Source: Lachnospiraceae bacterium (GTDB taxonomy: Bacteria; Bacillota; Clostridia; Lachnospirales; Lachnospiraceae). From it: a stretch of 41,547 nucleotides of DNA. The stretch spans positions 1 to 41,547 of the forward strand of contig JAFUMV010000061.1 of the NCBI GenBank assembly GCA_017482485.1, given 5' to 3'. Below the pieces are notes generated by a model that did not search any database, had not been told where the DNA came from, and saw only the letters and a program-made list of their open reading frames with translations. Numbering within the stretch: position 1 is the stretch's first letter; every line of letters starts with the position of its first letter. A program made the translations under genes and the position numbers. Positions 31,738-41,539 of the stretch are shown here, piece by piece.

Positions 31738-32685
31738 TTATATTCCATATTGTTTTGAAAAATCATTCAGAGTCTTAAAATATCCTTCCATATCCACCAT
31801 ATAGCCAAGCCCATGCCCTGCACCGGGAACTGTAAGAATGGTTTTCGGGGCACTGCAGGCCTCATAATTTTGCCGGCTCATTTCGCAGGGGACGAAATCA
31901 TCGGATTCGCCGTGGATAAAGATGATGGGCTTTGTGCATTTCCGCATGGCTTCAATCGGTGAGGTTTCCTCCAGATCGAAGCGACCATAGATTCTTGCCC
32001 CTAATTTGACGAAGGGATATAATAAATCTGGCGGCAGCTTCATTTCGCGGATCGCCTTTTTAATAATATCCCGGGCAGAGGTGTAACCGCAGTCTGCCAG
32101 AATGCCGATGACATTTTTGGGGAGCGGCTTTCCGGCGGCAATCATAACGGTAGCCGCACCCATGGAAATGCCTGTAAGGATAATTTTCACATCTTTTCCA
32201 AAACGGGAGATGAGATAATCTACCCAGAAAAGACAATCGCGGCTTTCATTGATTCCAAAGGAGATGACATGTCCCTGGCTTTGACCGCTTGTACGTTGAT
32301 CCACAATTAAAACATTTCTTTTCAAGCGAAAGCAGCGCTGCACGCCGCCGCTGAGATCCCGTTCGGCAGTTCCGCGATATCCATGGAACATGAGCTCGAT
32401 GGGAGCACCAGGCTGATATTCATAGTATTTTCCGTGTAAACTTAGACCATCAAAAGAAACGATTGACACATCTTCATGCGCAAGATTTCGGGTTTCTTTC
32501 ATCCAGTTAATTATCTGCTCCCTGTAGGGTTCATAGATTTCTCCTTCCGGAACGCTGTACTCTTCCGGATTTTGGGGTTTCCTTCGGGGGACGTAAAAGG
32601 CAATATAGAAACAGACGAAGGCTGTCAATAGTATCAGGAGGATGAGCAGCAGGATTGCTCCGAGTACATAGGATATAAAGTTCAT
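31738..32685 (-). CDS. Membrane-anchored alpha/beta hydrolase
   Basis: 315 residues. Residues 5-32 form one hydrophobic helix (VLGAILLLILLILLTAFVCF) that anchors the enzyme, probably with the catalytic domain outside or at the membrane face. The alpha/beta-hydrolase triad is Ser in GISMGA (about 173), Asp in GESDDFVP (about 264) and His in GAGHGLGY (about 290); the oxyanion region is FHGYRGTAERD. It resembles the YqkD/BEM46-type serine hydrolases that are widespread in Firmicutes. GGAGAA precedes the ATG. Substrate unknown, likely an ester or lipid. It is divergent from the alpha-galactosidase gene. Confidence 0.85.
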   Translation of the reverse strand: MNFISYVLGAILLLILLILLTAFVCFYIAFYVPRRKPQNPEEYSVPEGEIYEPYREQIINWMKETRNLAHEDVSIVSFDGLSLHGKYYEYQPGAPIELMFHGYRGTAERDLSGGVQRCFRLKRNVLIVDQRTSGQSQGHVISFGINESRDCLFWVDYLISRFGKDVKIILTGISMGAATVMIAAGKPLPKNVIGILADCGYTSARDIIKKAIREMKLPPDLLYPFVKLGARIYGRFDLEETSPIEAMRKCTKPIIFIHGESDDFVPCEMSRQNYEACSAPKTILTVPGAGHGLGYMVDMEGYFKTLNDFSKQYGI

Positions 32686-32827
32686 AGCAGTTCTCCGTTT
32701 TCAAATATATTATCTGTGTTCGATGGTCATTTGGGTGTGTTTTCTTGTGCCCTTGATTATACTACAATGCTGCTGCGTATTGAAGCTGTTTCATTATTTT
32801 ATACCGCAATTATTTCCTCTTATATTC

Positions 32828-32855
32828 TCCGGATTCTTTTTCTAATCCGGATTTT
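32828..32855 (+). terminator. Terminator-like hairpin in the alpha-galactosidase leader
   Basis: TCCGGATT pairs exactly with AATCCGGA around 8 bases and is followed by TTTT. It lies about 80 bases before the GH36 gene, with no gene ending upstream on this strand, so it may attenuate rather than end a transcript. The rest of 32686-32936 holds only weak promoter-like AT-rich sequence. Confidence 0.5.
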
Positions 32856-32936
32856 ATGTTATTCTTATTAAGGGCACGAAAATTATATTGTGATGTCTGC
32901 AAAAGAACTGGAATGGTATCAGAGAGAGGATGCATG

Positions 32937-35330
32937 ATGATCAGAAGAGAAAACGAATATTTTATTTTGGAAACTGAACATACAACCTACTGCTTTCGTG
33001 TGATGAAAACAGGTCATCTGGAACACTTATATTATGGAAGAAAAATTTCTCTCCCTAATGGCCAGGGAGCGGAAGCTCTTGTGGAGAAAAAGGCTTTTGT
33101 CATGGGAAATTTGAATCTTTACGATCAGGAAGACAAGAGCTTTGGACTGGAAGATACGAGGCTGGAAATGTCCGCCTGCGGACGGGGGGATATTCGGGAG
33201 CCTTTCATCGAAGTGATTCATGCTGACGGCAGCTATACCTCTGATTTTTTATTTGAAAAAGCGGAAGTGCTGCAGGAAAAGCATTCTCTGAAAACGCTGC
33301 CCTGCTCCTACGATGAGAGTCAAAAAGCAGAGACACTTTGCATCACCCTGCAGGATCGGCAATATGATCTGACACTTGAACTGTACTATTCTGTCTACGC
33401 AGACTGCGATGTGATCACTCGAAGTGCAGTGCTTTATAATACAAGCAGCGAAAACGTAAAACTGCAACGGCTTATGAGCCTGCAGCTGGATCTGGATACA
33501 CCTGACTATGTGATGACCACCTTTAACGGTGCCTGGGCGCGGGAGATGAAGCGCCATGATGTGCGAATTGCATCGGGAAAACATGTGAATGCAGCTTATG
33601 CCGGCGTTTCCTCCAGCCGTGCAAATCCCTTTGTCATGTTGAGCCGGGAAGAAACTTCCGAGGATTTTGGAGAATGCTATGGTTTTAATCTGATATACAG
33701 CGGAAATCACTATGAGGCGGCAGAAGTCAACAGCTTTGGCAAAACAAGATTTGTTTCCGGAATCAATCCGCAGTCTTTCTGCTTTTTGCTGGAGCCGGGT
33801 GTGTCCTTCGAAGCGCCGGAGGCTGTGATGACCTATTCTCATAATGGTTTTAATGGCATGAGCGGTCAGATGCACCATTTTGTTCGGGAGCACATCGTCA
33901 GAGGACAGTGGAAAAATAAAGTGCGTCCCGTGCTGCTCAACAGTTGGGAAGCTTCCTATTTTAATATTAATGAAAAAAGACTTTTGAATCTGGCGAAGGC
34001 CGGAAAAGAGGCGGGCATCGAGCTGTTTGTGATGGACGATGGCTGGTTCGGTCAGCGAAATGATGATACCACATCTTTAGGGGACTGGGATGTGAATGAA
34101 AAGAAGCTGCCTGGCGGCGTCAAAGGGCTTTGCGATAAAGTAAAAGAGCTGGGACTGAATTTCGGCATCTGGGTAGAGCCCGAGATGATCAACGTAAAAA
34201 GTAAGCTTTATGCAAAGCATCCTGACTGGGTGCTGCAGATTCCTGAAAAGCCCCATGCAGAAGGACGCAATCAGCGGATCCTGGATTTGACGAAAACCGA
34301 GGTACAGGACTATATTATTGAAAAAATGGGTGAAGTTTTCTCCTCCGCGGATATTTCCTATGTGAAATGGGATATGAACCGGATTTTTTCGGATTATTAT
34401 TCGGATTCTTTGCCTGCTGGCCGACAGGGGGAGGTGGCTCATCGCTATGTGATGGGGCTGTATCGCTGTATGAAAGAGCTGACTGCGCGTTTCCCTCACA
34501 TTTTATTTGAGGGCTGTGCATCCGGCGGCAATCGATTTGATTTGGGAATTCTATGCTACTTTCCACAGATCTGGGCCAGTGATGATACCGATGCACTGTG
34601 TCGCGTGGAAATGCAGAATAACTATAGCTATGGCTATCCCATGTCTGTTGTCAGCGCCCATGTTTCTGCCTGCCCCAACCACCAGACCCTGCGTACAACG
34701 CCTCTGGAAACACGATTCCATGTGGCGAGCTTCGGTGTATTCGGTTACGAATGCAATTTCTGCGATATGAAAAAAGAAGATATGGAAGCCATCAAAAATC
34801 AGATCGCCCTTTACAAGCAGTGGCGTGAAGTGCTGCAGCTGGGCAGCTTTTATCGGGGAAGAAGCTTTCATGATGCAGCAGCGCATGGCGGAAGCTGCCT
34901 GGAAAATACCGCCGGAAACACAATGGAATGGACCTGCGTTGCACCTGACTGTAAAAAAGCGGTGGGGTTTGTGATGCAGAAGCTGGTGATTCCAAACACC
35001 GCTTTTCATTATTATAGAGCAAAAGGTTTGCAGCCGGACATGCGCTATCATTTTTACAACAGAAAATTAAAATATAATCTGAAAGGCTTCGGGGATCTGG
35101 TGAACATGGTGGCACCGATGCATGTAAAACAGGATTCCCTGCTCCACAGCACCATTGCAAAATTTGTAAAAATGAATGGCGAGACGGAAGATCTTTATGC
35201 CTATGGAGACACGCTGATGTACGGCGGCGTTCGGTTAAAACAGTCCTTTGCCGGAACCGGGTATAATGATGAAGTGAGATATTATCAGGATTTTGCTTCA
35301 CGGATTTACTTTATGGAAGCAGCAGAGTGA
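32937..35330 (+). CDS. Alpha-galactosidase, glycoside hydrolase family 36
   Basis: Retaining exo-glycosidase that removes alpha-1,6-galactose from raffinose-family sugars or galactomannan; cytoplasmic (no signal peptide), so the sugar must be imported first. 797 residues. An N-terminal beta-sandwich covers about 1-300, the catalytic barrel about 315-650, and a beta C-terminal domain follows. Active-site landmarks are FVMDDGWFGQRNDD, GIWVEPEMIN, the nucleophile Asp in YVKWDMNRIF (about 479), GCASGGNRFD and the acid/base Asp in ASDDTDA (about 548-551). The start is ATG 32937 (6 bases after GAGAGGA); 32934 is an alternative. No sugar transporter gene adjoins it. Confidence 0.93.
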   Translation: MIRRENEYFILETEHTTYCFRVMKTGHLEHLYYGRKISLPNGQGAEALVEKKAFVMGNLNLYDQEDKSFGLEDTRLEMSACGRGDIREPFIEVIHADGSYTSDFLFEKAEVLQEKHSLKTLPCSYDESQKAETLCITLQDRQYDLTLELYYSVYADCDVITRSAVLYNTSSENVKLQRLMSLQLDLDTPDYVMTTFNGAWAREMKRHDVRIASGKHVNAAYAGVSSSRANPFVMLSREETSEDFGECYGFNLIYSGNHYEAAEVNSFGKTRFVSGINPQSFCFLLEPGVSFEAPEAVMTYSHNGFNGMSGQMHHFVREHIVRGQWKNKVRPVLLNSWEASYFNINEKRLLNLAKAGKEAGIELFVMDDGWFGQRNDDTTSLGDWDVNEKKLPGGVKGLCDKVKELGLNFGIWVEPEMINVKSKLYAKHPDWVLQIPEKPHAEGRNQRILDLTKTEVQDYIIEKMGEVFSSADISYVKWDMNRIFSDYYSDSLPAGRQGEVAHRYVMGLYRCMKELTARFPHILFEGCASGGNRFDLGILCYFPQIWASDDTDALCRVEMQNNYSYGYPMSVVSAHVSACPNHQTLRTTPLETRFHVASFGVFGYECNFCDMKKEDMEAIKNQIALYKQWREVLQLGSFYRGRSFHDAAAHGGSCLENTAGNTMEWTCVAPDCKKAVGFVMQKLVIPNTAFHYYRAKGLQPDMRYHFYNRKLKYNLKGFGDLVNMVAPMHVKQDSLLHSTIAKFVKMNGETEDLYAYGDTLMYGGVRLKQSFAGTGYNDEVRYYQDFASRIYFMEAAE

Positions 35331-35345
35331 AATGGAGAAAAGAAA

Positions 35346-35756
35346 ATGATTACAATCACCTATGCGATACAGGAAGATGAAGAATTCTGGTGCACTCTCG
35401 ACAGACATTTGCCTGAAAAAGAGTTTAAAAATAAAGTACGGGATAAAATGGCCTATGTTCTCAAAGCGGATGGAAAGCCGGTCGGACTTTTACGCTATAA
35501 CCTGTTTTGGGACCACACGCCGTTTTGCAATCTGCTGTTTGTGGATTGGGAATATCAGAAAAAAGGCTACGGGAAAATGCTGATGAAACACTGGGAGGAG
35601 GAAATGAAAGCAGCCGGTTATGAAATCTGCCTGACCTCCACCCAGGTGAACGAAGAGGCACAGCATTTTTACAGAAAAATCGGTTACAGGGATATCGGAG
35701 ACTTCGTTTTGGAAGGAGAGCCGATGGAACTGATGCTGGTGAAAAGACTGCTGTGA
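35346..35756 (+). CDS. Small GNAT-family N-acetyltransferase
   Basis: 136-residue minimal GNAT enzyme. Core motif VDWEYQKKGYGKMLMKHWEEE (the Q/R-x-x-G-x-G/A acetyl-CoA loop, about 67-87) is followed by CLTSTQVNEEAQHFYRKIGYRDIG, the usual C-terminal unit. GGAGAAAAG precedes the ATG, 15 bases after the alpha-galactosidase stop, so it may share that transcript. A short hairpin after it (GCAGAA/TTCTGC, 35768-35795) lacks a T run. Acceptor substrate unknown. Confidence 0.85.
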   Translation: MITITYAIQEDEEFWCTLDRHLPEKEFKNKVRDKMAYVLKADGKPVGLLRYNLFWDHTPFCNLLFVDWEYQKKGYGKMLMKHWEEEMKAAGYEICLTSTQVNEEAQHFYRKIGYRDIGDFVLEGEPMELMLVKRLL

Positions 35757-35886
35757 TGTTTTCCGCAGCAGAATAGAATCGTCGTAATTTTCTGCTCGCT
35801 CACCCGTCCATTTTTCTCATTTTCATGCATTGTTCATTTGTACTAAAATTAATACAAAAATTTCGTAAAATTTTTTTTGAAAACAC

Positions 35887-35915
35887 TTGCAATTTCGTGA
35901 AGTATCGTATATACT
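35887..35915 (+). promoter_or_regulatory. Promoter of the S10 ribosomal operon
   Basis: TTGCAA (35887-35892), 17-base spacer, TATACT (35910-35915), placing the start near 35922. The preceding AT-rich run of A and T tracts (35840-35886) resembles an UP element, fitting strong rRNA-protein expression. Confidence 0.75.
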
Positions 35916-35921
35916 TACAAA

Positions 35922-36201
35922 TGCTGTGACATGATAGCGATGAAGCGTGAGGTTGCTGCCAGGGAGAATACATAATTCCGGCAGGTTTTCCGTGGAGCGA
36001 ATGTCAAGTTAGTAAACTGACGACAAGTCACTGTACCAGATAACAGCACCTAGAAGATAGGGGAAACGACGTGGATATCCACTGACAATTAAAAGGAGAA
36101 AACCTTTTAGCGTTGCTTGTCAGAAGGACACACACGGGAGAGTGTACAGTCACCGCTTGTCGCACTTATTTCAAAAGCGCGAAAAGGAGGCGACTTTTTT
36201 T
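35922..36201 (+). promoter_or_regulatory. 280-nt structured leader of the S10 operon
   Basis: The stretch before rpsJ has no ORF of note but several nested hairpins. Examples: TGACAA with AAAAGG pairing to CCTTTT and TTGTCA (36083-36121), the palindrome GTGGATATCCAC (about 36071-36082), and GTCGC (36159-36163) pairing with GCGAC (36190-36194), which holds the ribosome site AAAGGAGG in its loop and is followed by seven T. That last element could act as a terminator or mask the ribosome site. Such leaders often bind a ribosomal protein (L4 for E. coli S10 operon); the ligand here is inferred. Confidence 0.6.
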
Positions 36202-36519
36202 ATGGCAAATCAGGTAATGCGTATTACACTGAAAGCTTACGATCATCAGTTAGTTGATGCGTCTGCTAAGAAAATCATCGAAACAGTCAAGAAGAATGGA
36301 GCACAGGTGAGTGGACCGGTTCCGCTTCCTACTAAGAAGGAAGTTGTTACGATCCTGAGAGCTGTTCACAAGTACAAAGATTCCAGAGAACAGTTCGAAC
36401 GCAGAACACACAAGAGACTGATCGATATCATCGCACCCACACCCAAGACCGTTGATGCACTGCAGAGACTGGAAATGCCCGCTGGTGTGTACATTGATAT
36501 CAAAATGAAAAACAAATAA
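36202..36519 (+). CDS. rpsJ: 30S ribosomal protein S10
   Basis: First gene of the S10 operon; 105 residues. [19 protein letters not shown] is followed by [18 protein letters not shown] and the conserved [18 protein letters not shown]10 sits in the 30S head and also serves in transcription antitermination as NusE. The start is ATG 36202, directly after the T run of the leader hairpin. The gap to rplC (36520-36645) is 126 bases with a closing stem CCTCT/AGAGG but no gene. Confidence 0.97.
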   Translation: MANQVMRITLKAYDHQLVDASAKKIIETVKKNGAQVSGPVPLPTKKEVVTILRAVHKYKDSREQFERRTHKRLIDIIAPTPKTVDALQRLEMPAGVYIDIKMKNK

Positions 36520-36645
36520 GCAACAAACAAAATGAAAACCTCTACAAAGACGTATGAATAGTCCAACGGCTTTAACCACCGCTTAATAAAGAGGAAGGAA
36601 AGCTGCGAACATTCCGCTATGTAGAACCAAACAGGAGGTCAAACA

Positions 36646-37329
36646 ATGAAAAAAGCGATTTTAGCTACCAAGGTCGGAATGACACAGATCTTCAATGAAG
36701 ACGGCGTACTTGTTCCGGTAACAGTTCTTCAGGCTGGTCCCTGTGTAGTAACACAGATCAAGACAGTTGAGAACGATGGATACGAAGCAGTTCAGGTTGG
36801 TTTCGTAGACAAGAAAGAAAAGATTGTCAATAAAGACAAGGCTGGCAAGAAGGATGTCATTCACAGACATGGCGTAAATAAAGCTCAGAAGGGTCACTTT
36901 GCAAAAGCTGGTGTATCCTGCAAGAGATATGTAAGAGAATTCAGATTTGAAAATTCTTCCGAGTATGCACTGGCTCAGGAAATCAAAGCTGACATCTTTG
37001 CTGCAGGCGACAGAATTGACGCTACTGCAATCAGCAAAGGTAAAGGTTTCCAGGGCGCAATCAAGAGACTCGGACAGCACAGAGGACCTATGGCTCATGG
37101 TTCCAAGTTCCATCGTCATCAGGGTTCCAATGGTGCATGTTCTTCCCCCAGCCGTGTATTCAAAGGCAAGGGAATGCCTGGTCATATGGGCTGCGTAAAA
37201 GTTACTGTTCAGAATCTGGACGTTGTAAAAGTTGACGCAGACAAGAATCTGATCCTTGTAAAAGGTGCAGTACCGGGCCCTAAGAAAGCTTTAGTAACAA
37301 TCAAAGAAACCACTAAAGTGGAAGCTTAA
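36646..37329 (+). CDS. rplC: 50S ribosomal protein L3
   Basis: 227 residues, early 23S rRNA binder near the peptidyl transferase centre. [20 protein letters not shown] and the central [18 protein letters not shown] region are diagnostic. The residue corresponding to the methylated Gln of E. coli L3 lies in that loop (HRHQGSNG). CAGGAGG precedes the start. The C-terminal tail is normal length. Confidence 0.97.
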   Translation: MKKAILATKVGMTQIFNEDGVLVPVTVLQAGPCVVTQIKTVENDGYEAVQVGFVDKKEKIVNKDKAGKKDVIHRHGVNKAQKGHFAKAGVSCKRYVREFRFENSSEYALAQEIKADIFAAGDRIDATAISKGKGFQGAIKRLGQHRGPMAHGSKFHRHQGSNGACSSPSRVFKGKGMPGHMGCVKVTVQNLDVVKVDADKNLILVKGAVPGPKKALVTIKETTKVEA

Positions 37330-37352
37330 ATTAGGAAAGGAGGACTACACAG

Positions 37353-37973
37353 ATGGCAAACGTATCTGTATTAAATATGGAAGGCCAGGTTGTTGGCACA
37401 ATCGAATTAAATGATGCAGTGTTCGGCGTTGAAGTGAACGAACATCTGGTACATCTTGCAGTTGTGCAGCAGCTTGCAAACAATCGTCAGGGAACACAGA
37501 AGGCAAAGACCCGCGCAGAAGTTTCCGGCGGCGGAAGAAAGCCCTGGAGACAGAAAGGAACCGGTCATGCAAGACAGGGTTCAACAAGAGCTCCTCAGTG
37601 GGCACACGGCGGCGTAGTATTCGCTCCCGTTCCGAGAGATTATTCCTTCAAGCTCAACAAGAAAGAAAAGAGAGCAGCATTAAAGTCCGCTCTGACAAGC
37701 CGTGTTGCAGCTGACAAACTGGTAGTTGTAGACGAGCTGAAATTCGAAGCAATCAAGACAAAGAACTTCGCACAGGTTATGAAGAATCTGAACGTTGAAA
37801 ACGGTCTGGTTGTAGTTAACGAGAACGATGCAAACGTAATGAAGAGCGCTAAGAACATTCCTACTGTAAAAATGGCTCTGCCCAACACCATCAACGTATA
37901 TGATGTTATGAAGGCTGGCAAGGTTGTTCTGACAAAAGACGCTGTTAAGACAATCGAGGAGGTATACGCATAA
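37353..37973 (+). CDS. rplD: 50S ribosomal protein L4
   Basis: 206 residues; binds 23S rRNA and lines the exit tunnel through its long loop. The loop carries [19 protein letters not shown], then [18 protein letters not shown]. In E. coli L4 represses its own operon, making it the candidate ligand for the leader described here. AAAGGAGG precedes the start; the stop overlaps rplW by one base (TAATG). Confidence 0.97.
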   Translation: MANVSVLNMEGQVVGTIELNDAVFGVEVNEHLVHLAVVQQLANNRQGTQKAKTRAEVSGGGRKPWRQKGTGHARQGSTRAPQWAHGGVVFAPVPRDYSFKLNKKEKRAALKSALTSRVAADKLVVVDELKFEAIKTKNFAQVMKNLNVENGLVVVNENDANVMKSAKNIPTVKMALPNTINVYDVMKAGKVVLTKDAVKTIEEVYA

Positions 37974-38272
37974 TGGCTGACATCAAATACTATGACGTAA
38001 TCCTCAAACCTGTTATCACTGAAAAGAGCATGGCAGGCATGAGCGAAAAGAAATATACCTTCCTGGTAAATCCGGAAGCTAACAAGTCTCAGATTAAAGA
38101 AGCTGTTGAAAAAATGTTCGAAGGCACCAAGGTTGCTAAGGTTAACACCCTGAATGCAGATGGCAAGAACAGAAGACGCGGCATGGTTGTTGGCAAGACT
38201 GCCAAGATTAAAAAGGCTATCGTTACTCTGACAGCTGACAGCAAAGATATTGAGATCTTCGCTGGTCTTTAA
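37973..38272 (+). CDS. rplW: 50S ribosomal protein L23
   Basis: 99 residues; sits at the tunnel exit and docks trigger factor and [21 protein letters not shown] and [20 protein letters not shown] are typical. Its start overlaps the rplD stop by one base, so translation is probably coupled. A GC-rich gap of 90 bases separates it from rplB. Confidence 0.96.
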   Translation: MADIKYYDVILKPVITEKSMAGMSEKKYTFLVNPEANKSQIKEAVEKMFEGTKVAKVNTLNADGKNRRRGMVVGKTAKIKKAIVTLTADSKDIEIFAGL

Positions 38273-38362
38273 TAAGAACCGGCATGGCCGGCCAACGGCG
38301 GCGCAAGGCCGCGGGTATGCGCAAACAAAGCGCGATAATAAATAGTAAAAGGAGAAATCATC

Positions 38363-39205
38363 ATGGGAATTAAAAAATATAATCCCTATACACCTTCCAG
38401 AAGAAATATGACTGGTTCTGATTTTTCCGAGATCACAAAGAGCGTTCCTGAGAAGAGCCTCTGCGTATCTCTGAAGAAGAACTCCGGTCGTAACAACCAG
38501 GGTAAAATTACTGTAAGACATCGTGGCGGCGGCGTTCGCACACAGTACAGAATCGTAGACTTCAAGAGAATGAAGGACGATATTCCTGCAAAGGTTATCG
38601 GTATCGAATACGATCCCAACAGAACTGCTAACATCGCACTGATCTGCTACGCTGACGGTGAAAAGTCCTATATCCTTGCACCTGAAGGCCTGCAGGTAGG
38701 CTGGACTGTAATGAACGGTCCCAAAGCAGAAGTACTGATTGGTAACTGCTTACCCTTATCTGAAATTCCTGTTGGTACCATGGTACACAACATTGAGTTA
38801 TATCCCGGCAAGGGCGGACAGATGGTTCGTTCTGCTGGTAACAGCGCACAGCTGATGGCTAAAGAAGGCAAGTACGCTACACTGAGACTTCCCTCCGGCG
38901 AAATGAGAATGGTTCCCGTTGTTTGCCGCGCAACCGTTGGTGTTGTTGGCAATGGCGATCACAACCTGGTCAACATTGGTAAAGCTGGACGTAAACGTCA
39001 CATGGGTATCCGTCCTACTGTTCGCGGTTCCGTAATGAACCCTAACGACCATCCGCACGGTGGTGGTGAAGGTAAGACCGGTATCGGCCGTCCTGGTCCG
39101 AGCACTCCTTGGGGCAAACCGGCACTCGGCTTGAAGACACGTAAGGCTAAGAAAGCTTCCAACAAGCTGATCGTAAGAAGAAGAGACGGTAAGGCTATCA
39201 AATAA
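38363..39205 (+). CDS. rplB: 50S ribosomal protein L2
   Basis: 280 residues; large primary 23S rRNA-binding protein. Conserved features are [15 protein letters not shown] at the start, [20 protein letters not shown], and the C-terminal [20 protein letters not shown], which includes the functionally important His. AAAGGAG precedes the ATG. Confidence 0.97.
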   Translation: MGIKKYNPYTPSRRNMTGSDFSEITKSVPEKSLCVSLKKNSGRNNQGKITVRHRGGGVRTQYRIVDFKRMKDDIPAKVIGIEYDPNRTANIALICYADGEKSYILAPEGLQVGWTVMNGPKAEVLIGNCLPLSEIPVGTMVHNIELYPGKGGQMVRSAGNSAQLMAKEGKYATLRLPSGEMRMVPVVCRATVGVVGNGDHNLVNIGKAGRKRHMGIRPTVRGSVMNPNDHPHGGGEGKTGIGRPGPSTPWGKPALGLKTRKAKKASNKLIVRRRDGKAIK

Positions 39206-39225
39206 TTTTTAGGAGGAGAAGAACA

Positions 39226-39507
39226 ATGGCAAGATCACTGAAAAAAGGACCGTTCGCTGATGCCAGCTTACTGAAGAAAGTTGACGCACTGAACGCTTCC
39301 GGACAGAAACAGGTTATCAAGACTTGGTCCCGTCGTTCTACAATTTTCCCGTCCTTCGTTGGACACACAATTGCAGTTCATGACGGCCGCAAGCATGTTC
39401 CGGTATATGTAACTGAAGATATGGTTGGACACAAACTCGGCGAATTCGTAGCTACCAGAACCTACAGAGGTCATGGTAAGGACGAAAAGAAGTCCAGAGT
39501 ACGGTAA
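39226..39507 (+). CDS. rpsS: 30S ribosomal protein S19
   Basis: 93 residues; S13-S19 contact in the 30S head. [19 protein letters not shown] and the conserved [20 protein letters not shown] identify it. AGGAGGAG precedes the start, 20 bases after rplB. Confidence 0.97.
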   Translation: MARSLKKGPFADASLLKKVDALNASGQKQVIKTWSRRSTIFPSFVGHTIAVHDGRKHVPVYVTEDMVGHKLGEFVATRTYRGHGKDEKKSRVR

Positions 39508-39526
39508 TTGAAAGGAGGTTTTAATC

Positions 39527-39916
39527 ATGGCTAAAGGACATAGATCCCAGATTAAGAGAGAAAGAAATGCGAATAAAGATACAAGACCTTCTGCAAAATT
39601 ATCCTACGCAAGAGTGTCTGTAACAAAAGCTTGTTTTGTACTGGATGCCATCAGAGGTAAAGATCTCGATACCGCACTGGCTATCGTAACATACAATCCC
39701 AGATACGCTTCCAGCCTTGTTAAAAAGCTGCTGGAGTCCGCAGCTGCTAACGCAGAAAACAACAACGGCATGAATAAAGAAAACCTGTACGTTGCTGAAT
39801 GCTACGCTAACAAGGGACCTACAATGAAGAGAGTAAGACCGAGAGCACAGGGAAGAGCTTACAGAATCGAAAAGAGAATGAGCCACATCACCGTAGTGCT
39901 TGATGAAAGAAAGTAG
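39527..39916 (+). CDS. rplV: 50S ribosomal protein L22
   Basis: 129 residues; lines the exit tunnel next to L4. Conserved [23 protein letters not shown] near the start and [20 protein letters not shown] in the tunnel hairpin. AAAGGAGG precedes the ATG, 19 bases after rpsS. Confidence 0.97.
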   Translation: MAKGHRSQIKRERNANKDTRPSAKLSYARVSVTKACFVLDAIRGKDLDTALAIVTYNPRYASSLVKKLLESAAANAENNNGMNKENLYVAECYANKGPTMKRVRPRAQGRAYRIEKRMSHITVVLDERK

Positions 39917-39927
39917 GAGGAAGGATA

Positions 39928-40584
39928 ATGGGACAGAAAGTTAATCCTCATGGTTTAAGAGTCGGCGTAATCAAAGATTGGGATTCCAAATGGTATGCTG
40001 ACGCTGAATATGCAGACTTCTTAGTAGAAGATTACAATATCAGAAAGTTCTTAAAGAAGAAATTATACTCCGCTGGTGTTTCCAAGATCGAAATCGAAAG
40101 AGCATCCGACAGAGTAAAGGTTATCCTCTACACAGCTAAGCCCGGTGTTGTTATCGGTAAGGGCGGTGCAGAAATCGAAGTAACCAAGAAAGAGCTGTCC
40201 AAGCTGACAGACAAGAAGGTTCTGGTTGATATCAAGGAAATCAAGAGACCTGACAGAGATGCACAGCTGGTAGCTGAGAACATCGCTCAGCAGCTGGAAA
40301 ACCGTGTATCTTTCAGAAGAGCTATGAAATCCTGCATCGGCAGAACAATGAAGTCCGGCGCACTCGGCATCAAGACTGCTGTATCCGGCCGTCTGGGTGG
40401 TGCTGATATCGCTCGTACTGAATTCTACAGCGAAGGTACTATTCCGCTGCAGACACTGAGAGCAGACATCGATTATGGTTTCGCAGAAGCAGATACAACC
40501 TACGGCAAAGTTGGCGTTAAGGTTTGGATCTACAAAGGCGAAGTTCTTCCTACTAAAGGAAACAAGGAAGGGAGCGATAAATAA
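39928..40584 (+). CDS. rpsC: 30S ribosomal protein S3
   Basis: 218 residues; mRNA entry site of the 30S subunit. [20 protein letters not shown], the KH motif [16 protein letters not shown] and the C-terminal [13 protein letters not shown] are diagnostic. GGAGGAAGG precedes the ATG, 11 bases after rplV. Confidence 0.97.
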   Translation: MGQKVNPHGLRVGVIKDWDSKWYADAEYADFLVEDYNIRKFLKKKLYSAGVSKIEIERASDRVKVILYTAKPGVVIGKGGAEIEVTKKELSKLTDKKVLVDIKEIKRPDRDAQLVAENIAQQLENRVSFRRAMKSCIGRTMKSGALGIKTAVSGRLGGADIARTEFYSEGTIPLQTLRADIDYGFAEADTTYGKVGVKVWIYKGEVLPTKGNKEGSDK

Positions 40585-40586
40585 CT

Positions 40587-41024
40587 ATGTTAATGCCTAA
40601 AAGAGTAAAACGTCGTAAACAGTTCCGCGGTTCCATGGCAGGTAAGGCACTGCGCGGCAATAAAATCACTAACGGTGAATATGGTCTGGTAGCTTTAGAG
40701 CCCTGCTGGATCAAGTCCAATCAGATTGAAGCAGCACGTATCGCGCTGACACGTTATACAAAGCGTACTGGTCAGGTTTGGATCAAAATCTTCCCTGACA
40801 AACCTGTAACAGCAAAACCTGCTGAAACACGTATGGGTTCCGGTAAAGGTACTCTTGAATACTGGGTAGCAGTTGTAAAACCGGGTCGTGTAATGTTTGA
40901 AATTTCCGGCGTATCTGAAGAAGCCGCTAAAGAAGCATTACGTCTCGCAATGCATAAGCTTCCTTGCAAATGTAAAATTGTTTCTAAAGCAGACTTGGAA
41001 GGCGGTGTAGCAAATGAAATCTAA
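40587..41024 (+). CDS. rplP: 50S ribosomal protein L16
   Basis: 145 residues; helps position the A-site t[23 protein letters not shown] and the conserved [20 protein letters not shown] are typical; [11 protein letters not shown] is the functional loop. It begins 2 bases after rpsC and its end overlaps rpmC by 11 bases. Confidence 0.97.
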   Translation: MLMPKRVKRRKQFRGSMAGKALRGNKITNGEYGLVALEPCWIKSNQIEAARIALTRYTKRTGQVWIKIFPDKPVTAKPAETRMGSGKGTLEYWVAVVKPGRVMFEISGVSEEAAKEALRLAMHKLPCKCKIVSKADLEGGVANEI

Positions 41025-41223
41025 GAAGTTTGTAGAAGATTTAAATAACAAATCAGCTGCAGAATTAGCACAGGAATTAGTAGCTGCTAAAAAGGAACTT
41101 TTCAACCTGAGATTCCAGAACGCAACAAACCAGCTTGATAATACTGCCAGAATCAAGGAAGTTAGAAAGAACATTGCCAGAATTCAGACAGTTATGACTC
41201 AGAAAGCTAAAGTTGCTGAATAA
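41014..41223 (+). CDS. rpmC: 50S ribosomal protein L29
   Basis: 69 residues, mostly helical, at the tunnel exit. [36 protein letters not shown] and the last helix are typical. It starts 11 bases inside rplP, indicating coupled translation. Confidence 0.96.
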   Translation: MKSKKFVEDLNNKSAAELAQELVAAKKELFNLRFQNATNQLDNTARIKEVRKNIARIQTVMTQKAKVAE

Positions 41224-41256
41224 GCTTGGGTCTAATCCAGAAAGGAGCACACTAAC

Positions 41257-41511
41257 GTGGAACGTAATTTAAGAAAAACACGTACTGGTAAAGTCGTTAG
41301 CAATAAAATGGACAAAACAATCGTTGTTGCCATTGAAGACCATGTAAAGCATCCCCTTTACGGTAAGATCGTAAAAGAGACTTACAAGCTTAAGGCTCAT
41401 GACGAGAACAACGACTGCGACATCGGCGATACCGTAAAGGTTATGGAAACAAGACCCCTGTCCAAGGACAAGAGATGGAGACTTGTTGAAATTATCGAAA
41501 GAGCTAAATAA
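41257..41511 (+). CDS. rpsQ: 30S ribosomal protein S17
   Basis: 84 residues; primary 16S rRNA binder. [19 protein letters not shown] and [19 protein letters not shown], then [16 protein letters not shown], are the family signature. The start is GTG (41257) after AAAGGAG. Non-ATG starts for S17 are not unusual. Confidence 0.96.
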   Translation: MERNLRKTRTGKVVSNKMDKTIVVAIEDHVKHPLYGKIVKETYKLKAHDENNDCDIGDTVKVMETRPLSKDKRWRLVEIIERAK

Positions 41512-41539
41512 TTAACGGCAATTTGAAAGGAGAATTATT

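Noticed and set aside
35922-36201. tRNA or known riboswitch in the S10 leader
   Set aside because: No cloverleaf, and no riboswitch core that I recognise.
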